This document shows positions 40,104 to 48,191 of a DNA stretch of 64,000 nt, in pieces. The stretch is taken from assembly GCA_009842325.1 (NCBI GenBank), contig VYFQ01000002.1:154760-218759 (forward strand), given 5' to 3'. The translations under genes and the position numbers were made by a program. The stretch's first letter is position 1. Each line of letters opens with the position of its first letter. This stretch comes from Acidimicrobiaceae bacterium. Lineage in GTDB: Bacteria > Actinomycetota > Acidimicrobiia > Acidimicrobiales > Aldehydirespiratoraceae. The notes beneath the pieces were generated by a model that had not been told where the DNA came from, did no database searches, and worked only from the letters and a program-made list of their open reading frames with translations.

Positions 40104-41699
40104 ATGAAGTTCAAGTCAGTGATCGCCCTCGTCGCGGTCTTGGCCCTGTTCGCCGCCAGCTGCGGCGAGGACGACGAACCAGCGGCCGTCGACACCGGTG
40201 CGGCAGAGGCCGCCGCCGCTGCTGAGGCCGCCGCGGCCGAGGCGGAGGCTGCCGCCGCGGCCGCCGAGGCTGAGGCTGCAGCTACTGCTGCGGCTGCTGA
40301 GGCTGAGGCTGCTGAGGCGGAGGCTGCGGCTCAGGAAGCGGCTGCTGAGGCTGAGGCTGCCGCGGCAAGAGCCGCGGAGGCCGAGGCTGCATTGCAGGCC
40401 GCCATGGAAGAGGCTGAGGGAGCCATCGACCCCGACGTCGTGGCCGAGCTCGAGGCCCAGCTGGAAGCGGCTGAGGCTGAGGCGGCTGCCGCGGCTGAGG
40501 CCGCCGCGGCTGCTGAGGCTGAGGCTGAGGCGCAGGCCGCGGCCGCGGAGGCGGCCATGGCGGGCCCCGAGCCCATGGTCCAGGCCGTCGACATCCGGGC
40601 CGCCTTGAACGCCGATCTCGACAACTGCGGGCCCGCGCCGTCCGGTGAGCCGATCAGGGTCGGCATGGCCATGGACTTCAGCGACGTGGTCGGCTTCGTC
40701 GACATCCCCGGCTCCAAGCTGGTGCCACACTTCGCCAACCTGATCAACTGCATCGGCGGCGTCAACGGCTCGCCCGTCGAGGTCCGGGTCGAGGACGTCG
40801 GAGGCGACGCCACCACCGCCGGCGTGGCCGCCCAGCAGCTGCTCGACTGGGGGGCCCACTTCCTCATCGGCCCGCCCTTCGCCGACTTCACCCTGCCCAT
40901 CCTGCAGGCCACCGGCGGTCAGGTGCCGGTCTTCGTGGCCGCCTCGACCGAGCCCACGCTCTCCGACATCGAGAACAACTCGTTCCTGGTGTCCTTCGAC
41001 GACCGGGGCCAGTCCTCGGCCGCGGCCGAGTGGGCCCTCGACCAGGGCATCACCCGGGCCTTCGTGTTCACCGAGCCGGGTCCGTACACCGGCTACAACC
41101 CCGACGTCTTCAAGGAGGTCTTCGAGGCCGGCGGCGGCGAGATCGTCGCGGAGCACACCTACGCGTGGTTCGTGGACACCGACTTCTCCGCCCAGGTGGC
41201 CGAACTGTCGGAGGTCCTCCAGAACAACGAGGCCTTCTTCTCGGCCGCGCTCGGCTACCAGGTCACCGCGCTGAGGGGCCAGCTCGAGGGAGCCGGGTTC
41301 GACAACATCACCTACATCGGCACCGACGCCCTCGACGCCACGGGCATCGCCTTCGAGGCCAACAACGAGGGCATCGTCCACACCCCCCACATCAACGTCG
41401 AGCCGGGCGGCCTCAACGACCGCCTGCTCCAGGGATACTCCGCCGTCAACGACGGCGAGGTGCTGGAGAGCCAGGGCTTCATGGGCCTCTACGTCGACTC
41501 GCTGCTGCTGGGCATCCAGGGCATCGTCAACTGCGGCTGCACCGACTCAGCCCAGATCGGCGACGCCGTGGCCCAGATCGAGGGCTTCGAGGGCTTCAGC
41601 GGCACGATCACCTACGTCGGCACCACCGGCACACCGCCTAAGTCGGTCCCGATCAAGCGGATCGTCAACGGCCAGGACGTCCTCGTCGAGATGAGGTGA
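40104..41699 (+). CDS. livK: branched-chain-amino-acid-type substrate-binding lipoprotein with long Ala/Glu stalk
   Basis: 531 residues. A signal with lipobox LFAAS-C20 attaches it to the membrane. Residues about 30-152 are Ala/Glu-rich with heptad-like spacing and almost no other residues, a single long helix or coiled coil. The remaining 380 residues are a type I periplasmic-binding fold (IRVGMAMDFSDVVGFVDIPG, GGVNGSPVEVRVEDVGG, FLIGPPFADF, TYVGTTGTPPKSVPI). This binds the ligand for the LivFHMG transporter below. ATG 40104 follows AGGAGGT. The substrate is unknown; the stalk is unusual for the family. Confidence 0.9.
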   Translation: MKFKSVIALVAVLALFAASCGEDDEPAAVDTGAAEAAAAAEAAAAEAEAAAAAAEAEAAATAAAAEAEAAEAEAAAQEAAAEAEAAAARAAEAEAALQAAMEEAEGAIDPDVVAELEAQLEAAEAEAAAAAEAAAAAEAEAEAQAAAAEAAMAGPEPMVQAVDIRAALNADLDNCGPAPSGEPIRVGMAMDFSDVVGFVDIPGSKLVPHFANLINCIGGVNGSPVEVRVEDVGGDATTAGVAAQQLLDWGAHFLIGPPFADFTLPILQATGGQVPVFVAASTEPTLSDIENNSFLVSFDDRGQSSAAAEWALDQGITRAFVFTEPGPYTGYNPDVFKEVFEAGGGEIVAEHTYAWFVDTDFSAQVAELSEVLQNNEAFFSAALGYQVTALRGQLEGAGFDNITYIGTDALDATGIAFEANNEGIVHTPHINVEPGGLNDRLLQGYSAVNDGEVLESQGFMGLYVDSLLLGIQGIVNCGCTDSAQIGDAVAQIEGFEGFSGTITYVGTTGTPPKSVPIKRIVNGQDVLVEMR

Positions 41700-41753
41700 T
41701 TGCAGACCGGACAACCATTCCGACCGGAAGCGGCCGTCGATAGAGACAGACCC

Positions 41754-42467
41754 ATGCTGCTCGAAGTGTCCGGGTTGACCACCCGGTACGGGTCGATCTC
41801 GGCATTGCGCGACGTGAGCCTGTCCGTTGGGGACGGTGAGGTGGTCGGCCTCATCGGCCCCAACGGGGCAGGCAAGACGACGCTGCTCAACACCGTCGCG
41901 GGGCTGCTGCCTCCCGCCGCGGGGACCGTGGTCTTCGACGGCACCGACGTCACCGGGGCCGCACCCGAGCAGATGCTGAAGTCCGGGCTGGCCCTGGTAC
42001 CGGAGCACCGCCGCATCTTCGCCGACTTCACCGTGGCCGAGAACCTGCGGATCGGCGGGATCACCCTGGCTGCGACCGAGCGGGCCGAGATGCTCGAGGA
42101 AGTCGTCGAGGTATTCCCGTTTCTCCGCAGCCGGTGGGACGCGATGGCCGGCTACCTGTCGGGCGGCGAGGCCCAGCAACTCGCCATCGCCCGAGCGCTG
42201 ATGTGCAGGCCGAGGCTGCTGCTCATGGACGAACCCTCCCTGGGGCTGGCCCCGGTCCTCGTGGACGCCGTGTTCGAGCTGATCGCGGAGCTGCGGGACC
42301 GGGGCCGGACCCTGCTCGTCGTGGAGCAGAACGCGGCCCGGATGCTGGACGTCGCCGACCGCGCCTACGTGCTGCGCAGTGGTGCAGTGGTGGGCCAAGG
42401 CGCGGGCTCGGGACTCCTCGCCGAGACCGACTTGTTCGATACCTTCGTGCGGGGGAGCGCGGCATGA
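41754..42467 (+). CDS. livF: ABC transporter ATP-binding protein LivF
   Basis: 237 residues: Walker A GLIGPNGAGKTTLLNTV, LALVPEHRRIF, signature LSGGEAQQLAIARAL, Walker B LLLMDEPSLGLAP and switch His replaced in the VVEQNAARM region by the family-typical Gln. The length and PSLGLAP mark LivF. ATG at 41754 is preferred to the longer frame at 41700. It precedes LivH with an ATGA overlap. It pairs with the LivG domain encoded at 43351. Confidence 0.92.
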   Translation: MLLEVSGLTTRYGSISALRDVSLSVGDGEVVGLIGPNGAGKTTLLNTVAGLLPPAAGTVVFDGTDVTGAAPEQMLKSGLALVPEHRRIFADFTVAENLRIGGITLAATERAEMLEEVVEVFPFLRSRWDAMAGYLSGGEAQQLAIARALMCRPRLLLMDEPSLGLAPVLVDAVFELIAELRDRGRTLLVVEQNAARMLDVADRAYVLRSGAVVGQGAGSGLLAETDLFDTFVRGSAA

Positions 42468-43351
42468 CCGAACTGGTCCAGAACCTGATCGACGGGCTGG
42501 GGCGAGGCAGCATCTACGCGCTGCTGGCGCTGGGCGTGGCCGTGGTCTTCGGCGTGATGCACCTGCTGAACTTCGCCCACGGCGAGCTCATCACCGTCAG
42601 CGGCTACGCGGCCTACGCCGCGTTCAGCAATGGCTGGTCGTGGTACCTGGTGGCCCCCCTGATCGTGGTGGTGTCGGTGATCACCAACCTGCTCATCGAG
42701 CGGATCGCCTTCAGCCGGGTGCGGGGCTCGTCGGAGTTCACCCAGCTGTTGACCTCCTTCGGCATCCATTTCCTGGTGGCGGCCATCTTCCTGATGTACG
42801 TCGGCGCGCGGGTCCAGACGTTCGCGGAGCCGGGCTGGATCGCCGACACCTACTCCGTCGGACCGGTACGGGTGGAGGTGTTCGACACCGTCGTCATCAT
42901 CGTGGCGATCGTGACCCTGGTCCTAACGGCCGCCGTCCTCCAGCGCACCATGTTCGGGCTTTCAATCAGGGCCGCGGCGGCCGACTTCGACGCGGCCCGC
43001 CTGATGGGCGTCAACTCCGACCGCGTCATCCGGGGCGCCTTCGCCCTCTCGGGCGCGCTGGCCGGCATCGCCGGGATCTTCTGGCTGATGCGGGCCGGCC
43101 ACACCTCTCCCACCTCCGGCATCAACCCGATGCTCAGCGGCGTGCTGGCCGCCCTCATCGGGGGACTCGGCAGCCTCAAGGGCGCAGTGATCGGCGGTCT
43201 CGCCCTGGGGCTCGCCGAAGTGATGCTGCGAACCTGGCTGCCCGGAGGGGCGGCCGCCCTCACCCAGGGTGTGGTGTTCAGCCTGATCGCGCTGCTGTTC
43301 ATCTTCAGGCCCGGTGGCCTGGTCAACGTGGCCCACGCGGAGCGGGTGTGA
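42464..43351 (+). CDS. livH: ABC transporter permease LivH
   Basis: 295 residues with eight or so hydrophobic helices and the LivH phrases GSIYALLALGVAVVFGVMHLLNFAHGEL, LLTSFGIHFLVAA, RAAAADFDAARLMGVN and LAALIGGLGSLKGAVIGG. It is the membrane partner for LivM. ATG 42464 overlaps the livF stop. Its stop overlaps the start of the LivM-LivG gene by one base (TGATG). Confidence 0.92.
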   Translation: MTELVQNLIDGLGRGSIYALLALGVAVVFGVMHLLNFAHGELITVSGYAAYAAFSNGWSWYLVAPLIVVVSVITNLLIERIAFSRVRGSSEFTQLLTSFGIHFLVAAIFLMYVGARVQTFAEPGWIADTYSVGPVRVEVFDTVVIIVAIVTLVLTAAVLQRTMFGLSIRAAAADFDAARLMGVNSDRVIRGAFALSGALAGIAGIFWLMRAGHTSPTSGINPMLSGVLAALIGGLGSLKGAVIGGLALGLAEVMLRTWLPGGAAALTQGVVFSLIALLFIFRPGGLVNVAHAERV

Positions 43352-45276
43352 TGGCGACCCGATCGCCCGTGGCCGCATGGACCGGGAACCGCCGGCGCGA
43401 GGCCGGACTGCTGTTCCCCAGCCCGCGGCGCGATGTCGCCTTCCCGCTGGCCGGCGCCGTCGTCCTGTTCGCCGCCTTCGTAGGAGCGGGGCTGCTGTAC
43501 ACGCTGATGGTCGAGGGCGCGTCGGCCGAGAAGCTGATTACCGCGATGTTCATCGACGCCATCATGGTGATCGGCATCCAGATCTACGTGGGCAACACCG
43601 GCGTGTTCTCCTTCGGCCACATCGGCTTCGGCGCAGTGGCCGGATACGCCTTCGCCATCTTCGCCATCGCACCCGAAGACAAGTACACCCGCATACCGAA
43701 TGCTCCCTGGGGACTGGCCGACGTGGAGATGGGGCCTCTGCCCGCGACCGCGGTGGCTCTGGTTATCACGCTCATTGTGGCCGTGATCGTCGGGATCGGC
43801 CTGGGACGGTCCGGGGCCCGCTCGGGCTCGGTGGCGGCCACCGTCATCACCCTGGCCCTGCTTTTCTTCACCCACGAGGTAGCCGCCAGCTGGAACGAAT
43901 TGACCGGCGGGGAGCGAGCCGGGCTGACCTTCGGGATCGGCGACACGCTCCAGACCCGCACACCGATCTATCTCGCACTGTTCGCGGCCATCGTGCTGGC
44001 CCTGCTGTTCGCCCGAAGCAGCATCGGACGGCTGAACCAGGCGGCCCGCGAGGACAATCTCGCGGCCCGGGCCATGGGCATCAATCCCGTCGTCCAGCAG
44101 ACGATCGCGCTGCTGCTGTCGGTGGCGGTGGTGGCGGTGGCCGCCTCGCTGCGGGTGTACGAGATCGGGAGCCTCCTCCCCGAGTTCTTCTTCTTCCAGT
44201 ACACGCTGCTCACGCTGGTCATGCTTGTGGTGGGCGGTCGCAACGGCGTGACCGGTGCACTCCTCGGGGTGGCGGTCATCACCGCGGTGCGCGAGAGCGC
44301 CCGACGCATGGGATCCGACGGCTATGAGATATTCGGTCTGGGCCTCGACGGGAACCTCGACTGGGTGTTCCGGGAAGGGCTGCCGACTGTGCTGCTCGGC
44401 CTGGCCATGGTCGTCTTCATGATCTGGCGCCCCAACGGTGTGCTCGACGACTGGGAAGTCGACGCCTGGCTGTGGCGCCGCTTCATCCGCCAGAAGCCCC
44501 CTGCCGCGGCGGGCACGGCTCCAGAACCCGACGTCCTCGATCTCTCCGCCAGCGGGGTGACGGTCGAGTTCGGCGGCTTCCGGGCTCTCGACGGCGCATC
44601 GATCGAAGTCTCCAACCGCGAGATCGTGGGTTTGATCGGCCCCAACGGGGCGGGCAAGACGACGCTCGTGAACGTGATGACCGGCATGGTGGACCCCACC
44701 TCCGGGGAGGTGCAGCTCGGCGAGATGGGGCTGACGTCGGAGCCCTCCCATTCCATCGCCCGCGCCGGCCTGGTCCGGACATTCCAGAACCTCAGGCTGT
44801 TCTCGTCGCTCACCGTGCGGGAGAACGTGGAGGTGGCCGCGCTCATGGCCTCGGTCCATCGCAACGGCGGCACCCGGACCGACATCGACGCCATCGTGGC
44901 TGGAGCGGGCCTGTGGGAGCAGCGCAACCGCCGGGCCGGCCAGCTCGATTACGGGAACTCCCGGCGGCTGGAGTTGGCCCGGGCGGCTGCGGCCGCGCCC
45001 GCCTTCCTGCTGCTCGACGAGCCGACCAGCGGCATGAGCGACACCGAGTCGCTGGCCATGGTGGAGAGCGTCCGGAACATGGCTGCGGCCGTGGGCGCGG
45101 GCGTGCTGGTGATCGACCACGACCTCAACTTCATCACCGGGATCTGCGACCGGGTCTACTGCCTGGACCAGGGCCGGATGATCGCCATCGGCACGCCGGA
45201 CGAGGTGCAGGCCGACGCGGCGGTAAAGGCTGCGTACCTGGGCGAGGCCGCGCAGCCGGGCGAGGACCGGACGTGA
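43351..45276 (+). CDS. fused LivM permease-LivG ATPase
   Basis: 641 residues. Residues 1-370 are LivM-like: about nine membrane segments, GNTGVFSFGHIGFGAVAGYAFA and RAMGINPVVQQTIALLLS. Residues about 395-635 are a LivG-type ATPase with GLIGPNGAGKTTLVNVMTG, FQNLRLFSSLTVRENVEVAA, the degenerate signature LDYGNSRRLELARA, FLLLDEPTSGMSD and IDHDLNFI. The LivM-LivG fusion is known in some bacteria and couples the permease to its ATPase. The 3' end contains one unit of a 17-base tandem duplication with the next gene start. Confidence 0.9.
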   Translation: MATRSPVAAWTGNRRREAGLLFPSPRRDVAFPLAGAVVLFAAFVGAGLLYTLMVEGASAEKLITAMFIDAIMVIGIQIYVGNTGVFSFGHIGFGAVAGYAFAIFAIAPEDKYTRIPNAPWGLADVEMGPLPATAVALVITLIVAVIVGIGLGRSGARSGSVAATVITLALLFFTHEVAASWNELTGGERAGLTFGIGDTLQTRTPIYLALFAAIVLALLFARSSIGRLNQAAREDNLAARAMGINPVVQQTIALLLSVAVVAVAASLRVYEIGSLLPEFFFFQYTLLTLVMLVVGGRNGVTGALLGVAVITAVRESARRMGSDGYEIFGLGLDGNLDWVFREGLPTVLLGLAMVVFMIWRPNGVLDDWEVDAWLWRRFIRQKPPAAAGTAPEPDVLDLSASGVTVEFGGFRALDGASIEVSNREIVGLIGPNGAGKTTLVNVMTGMVDPTSGEVQLGEMGLTSEPSHSIARAGLVRTFQNLRLFSSLTVRENVEVAALMASVHRNGGTRTDIDAIVAGAGLWEQRNRRAGQLDYGNSRRLELARAAAAAPAFLLLDEPTSGMSDTESLAMVESVRNMAAAVGAGVLVIDHDLNFITGICDRVYCLDQGRMIAIGTPDEVQADAAVKAAYLGEAAQPGEDRT

Positions 45277-45293
45277 GCGAGGACCGGACGTGA
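45260..45293 (+). repeat. 17-bp tandem duplication at the livMG-gntR stop/start junction
   Basis: The unit GCGAGGACCGGACGTGA is at 45260-45276 and again at 45277-45293. The first copy has the livMG TGA, the second the gntR GTG. A GTG in the first copy opens a six-codon frame (MSEDRT) whose TGA overlaps the gntR GTG. It resembles the event at 8591-8651. Confidence 0.9.
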
Positions 45294-45976
45294 ACGTCGA
45301 GTACCCGCCCGTCGATCCGGGGCGCCGTCGGCGCGGCAGCCTCGCGGACGAGGTCGTGACCTACGTCCGCGACCTCATCCTGGCCGGCGCGCTCAAGCCG
45401 GGCACCAAGATCGACCAGGACGCCATCGGCGAGGTGCTCGATGTGAGCCGCAGCCCGGTGCGTGAGGCCTTGGTGATCCTGGGACGCGAGGGCCTGGTGG
45501 AGGTCACGCCACGCCGGGGCGCATCGGTGGCGCATCTCACGCCCGACGACATCATCGACCACTACGAGCTGTTCGGGGTGGTGGCCGGACGAGCCGCGGC
45601 CATGGCCGCCGAGTCGCTCAAGGACGACGAGATCGCCGAACTCACCGCCATCCACGAGCGCTTCGAGCACGACAGCGGCGAGGACCTGTCGGCCTTGAAC
45701 AACGCCTTCCATCGGGTGATCAACTCGGCCGCACCCCGCCGCACCCGATGGCTGCTGCGTCATCTGGTCCGCTCGGTGCCGTCGCGCTACTACGAGTTCA
45801 TCGAGGGCTGGGACTCGCAGGCCGTCCAGCACCACGCCGCCATCCTCGAGGCGATCAGCGCTCGCGATGCCGACGGCGCTCGCCGAGCGATGGAGGAGCA
45901 CCTGCACCAGAGCGGCATCGCCGCGGCCGAGTTGCTGCAGCGTCACGGCTACTGGGACGAGGAGGCAGAGCAGTGA
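45290..45976 (+). CDS. GntR-family regulator with FCD domain
   Basis: 228 residues: an N-terminal winged helix (LADEVVTYVRDLILAGALKPGTKIDQDAIGEVLDVSRSPVREALVILGREGLVEVTPRRGASVA) followed by an all-helical FCD-type effector domain, with YELFGVVAGRAAAMAA and AFHRVINSAAPR (metal His), and HHAAILEAISARDADGARRAMEEHLHQ. The ligand is likely an organic acid handled by the following operon. GTG 45290; its stop overlaps the acyl-CoA dehydrogenase GTG (GTGA). It likely controls the transport and catabolic genes around it, possibly through the livK leader. Confidence 0.9.
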   Translation: MNVEYPPVDPGRRRRGSLADEVVTYVRDLILAGALKPGTKIDQDAIGEVLDVSRSPVREALVILGREGLVEVTPRRGASVAHLTPDDIIDHYELFGVVAGRAAAMAAESLKDDEIAELTAIHERFEHDSGEDLSALNNAFHRVINSAAPRRTRWLLRHLVRSVPSRYYEFIEGWDSQAVQHHAAILEAISARDADGARRAMEEHLHQSGIAAAELLQRHGYWDEEAEQ

Positions 45977-47175
45977 CCGTCTCCGCCGTCGCGCCGGCCC
46001 CTCCCCACGCCGTCGCCGCGGCCGAGGACTTCGAGATGATCCGCACCGAGGTGCGGCGCCTGTGCGACAAGTACGGCAACGCCTACTGGCGCGAGCTCGA
46101 GCCTGATCGCTACCCGGAGGAGTTCGTGGCCGAGTTGACCGAGCAGGGCTGGCTCGGCGCGCTGATCCCCGAGGAGTACGGGGGCGGCGGGCTCAGCCTG
46201 GCGGGGGCGTCGGTCATCCTGGAGGAGATCTCAGCCAGCGGCGGCAACCCCAGCGCCTGCCACGCCCAGATGTACGTGATGGGAACCCTGCTGCGCCACG
46301 GATCGGCGGCCCAGAAGCAGCGCTACCTGCCCCGGGTAGCCGACGGGCGGCTGCGCCTCCAAGCGTTCGGTGTGACCGAGCCGGCCGCCGGATCCGAGAC
46401 CACCGCCATCCGCACCCGCGCCGAGCGGGAAGGCGACACGTGGCGCATCAACGGCCAGAAGATCTGGACCTCGCGGGCGCTGCACTCGGACCTGATGATC
46501 CTGCTGGCTCGCACTTCGGTGCCCGGCCAGGCTGCCGACCGCACGTCGGGACTGTCGGTGTTCATATTCGAGTTGCGGGGCCCCAACGGCGAGCTGGTGC
46601 CGGGGCTGACCATCAACCCGATCCCCACGATGATGAACCACAACACCACCGAGGTCTTCTTCGACAACGTGGTGATCGACTCCGACGCTCTGGTCGGCAC
46701 CGAGGGGATGGGGTTCTCCCACATCCTCGACGGGATGAACGCCGAGCGGATCCTGATCGCGGCCGAGTGCATCGGCGACGGCCGGTTCTTCCTCGACCGG
46801 GCCAGCGAGTACGCCCGCCAGCGCGAGGTCTTCGGACGCTCCATCGGGAAGAACCAGGGCGTGCAGTTCCCGCTGGCCAAGGCGTACGCAAACCTCCAGG
46901 CGGCCGACCTGATGCGCTGGAAGGCGGCCGACCTCTTCGACCGGGGCGAGCCGTGCGGCGCGGAGGCCAACATGGCGAAGATGCTGGCCTCGGAAGCTTC
47001 GTGGGAGGCGGGCAACGCCGCGCTGAACACTCACGGCGGGTTCGGGTTCGCGGTCGAGTACGACATCGAGCGCAAGCTGCGCGAGACCCGCCTGTACCAG
47101 GTGGCCCCGGTCAACAACAATCTCGTGCTGGCCTTCATCGCCCAGAAGTGCCTGGGCCTGCCCAAGAGCTACTGA
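45973..47175 (+). CDS. acyl-CoA dehydrogenase family protein (1)
   Basis: 400 residues: WLGALIPEEYGGGGLSLAGASVILEEIS, AFGVTEPAAGSETTAIRTRAE, QKIWTSRALHSDLMILLART, FDNVVIDSDALVGTEGMGF and GRSIGKNQGVQFPLAKAYANLQAADLM, AALNTHGGFGFAVEYDIERKLRETRLYQVAPV. This order is complete for the FAD-linked family, which oxidises acyl-CoA at C2-C3. The GTG start overlaps the gntR stop. A second, less similar dehydrogenase at 56247 closes the operon, so two oxidations may occur. Confidence 0.9.
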   Translation: MTVSAVAPAPPHAVAAAEDFEMIRTEVRRLCDKYGNAYWRELEPDRYPEEFVAELTEQGWLGALIPEEYGGGGLSLAGASVILEEISASGGNPSACHAQMYVMGTLLRHGSAAQKQRYLPRVADGRLRLQAFGVTEPAAGSETTAIRTRAEREGDTWRINGQKIWTSRALHSDLMILLARTSVPGQAADRTSGLSVFIFELRGPNGELVPGLTINPIPTMMNHNTTEVFFDNVVIDSDALVGTEGMGFSHILDGMNAERILIAAECIGDGRFFLDRASEYARQREVFGRSIGKNQGVQFPLAKAYANLQAADLMRWKAADLFDRGEPCGAEANMAKMLASEASWEAGNAALNTHGGFGFAVEYDIERKLRETRLYQVAPVNNNLVLAFIAQKCLGLPKSY

Positions 47176-47188
47176 ACCGGGGCTTGGG

Positions 47189-48151
47189 ATGAGGGCCGTC
47201 GTTCTCGAGGCGTTCAACACGGATCTCCGCTTCGTCGGTGACCACCCTGAGCCGGACGCTGCCACCGAGGTCATCGACGTCACCGCGTGCGGCGTGTGCC
47301 ACTCCGACCTGCACGTGGTGGAAGGAGTGATCCCCAGCCCCCTGCCGCTCGTTCTCGGCCACGAGGTGACCGGTGTGCACCCACGCCTGGGTCCGGTCAT
47401 GGTCTACGCGCCTTGGGGATGCCGATCCTGCGAACTCTGCGCCGAGGGCGTGGAGATGATCTGCGTTAATGCCCGGGAGGCAGGCATCTTCTCCGACGGC
47501 GGGTACGCCGAGAAGATGCGGGTTCCCGACGCCGCCTACCTGGCGTCCCTCGGCGACCTCGATCCAGTCGTCAGCGCCCCGCTGGCCTGCGGGGGCCTCA
47601 CCGCCTACCGGGCCGTCACGCAAGGTCTCGAGACGCTGAGCCGCCCGGGCCGCCGCCGACGGGCTCTGGTGATCGGAGCCGGAGGACTCGGCCAGTACGC
47701 CCTCCGGTACCTGCGGCTGCTCAGCGACGCAGAGGTCGGGGCCCTCGACCTCTCCGAGGCCAAGCGGGCCACCGCGCTGGAGCGCGGTGCCCACCATGCG
47801 TTCGGACCGGGCGACGAGTTGCCGCCGTTCGACTTCATTGTCGACTTCATCGGCAGCGAGGCAACGCTGGCGGCCGCCGCCGGCGCGGTGGCCCGGCGCG
47901 GGCTGGTGGCGGTGGTCGGGCTATACGGAGGCCGGATCCCGTTCGGCTTCGGCGCGGTGCCCCACGAGGCCCGCTTCATGACCAGCGTGTGGGGCAGCCG
48001 AGCCCAGCTCGACGAGCTGCTCGCTCTGGCCGGACGGGAGCCCTCGGTGCTCAACCCGGTGGAGACTCTGCCCCTCGAAGACGCGCAGACTGCCCACGAC
48101 CGGCTGCGAGCCGGCCAGGTCGAGTCGCGCATCGTGCTGGCCGTCTCCTGA
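47189..48151 (+). CDS. zinc-dependent alcohol dehydrogenase
   Basis: 320 residues: the catalytic zinc region ACGVCHSDLHVVEG and GHEVTG, the structural zinc cluster CRSCELCAEGVEMIC (C-x2-C-x2-C-x7-C), and the NAD loop VIGAGGLGQYALRYL. The chain is slightly short for the family (about 340). It oxidises an alcohol, possibly one formed by the P450s. ATG 47189 lies 13 bases after the dehydrogenase stop with GGGG upstream. Confidence 0.9.
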   Translation: MRAVVLEAFNTDLRFVGDHPEPDAATEVIDVTACGVCHSDLHVVEGVIPSPLPLVLGHEVTGVHPRLGPVMVYAPWGCRSCELCAEGVEMICVNAREAGIFSDGGYAEKMRVPDAAYLASLGDLDPVVSAPLACGGLTAYRAVTQGLETLSRPGRRRRALVIGAGGLGQYALRYLRLLSDAEVGALDLSEAKRATALERGAHHAFGPGDELPPFDFIVDFIGSEATLAAAAGAVARRGLVAVVGLYGGRIPFGFGAVPHEARFMTSVWGSRAQLDELLALAGREPSVLNPVETLPLEDAQTAHDRLRAGQVESRIVLAVS

Positions 48152-48191
48152 TTCTCGTCCATCCGAACGCCAATACCCACTAGGAGCATCG

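Noticed and set aside
40190..40560. Simple-sequence repeat of GCTGAG/GCGGCC type, CRISPR-like at first sight
   Set aside because: It is the coding sequence for the Ala/Glu stalk; units are irregular, with no spacers.
42850..45120. Long open frame on the minus strand (756 codons) and similar antisense frames at 152-991, 3196-4770 and 40116-41390
   Set aside because: They lie opposite clear genes in GC-rich DNA, have composition typical of antisense frames (many His, Arg, Gly, Gln) and show no domain.
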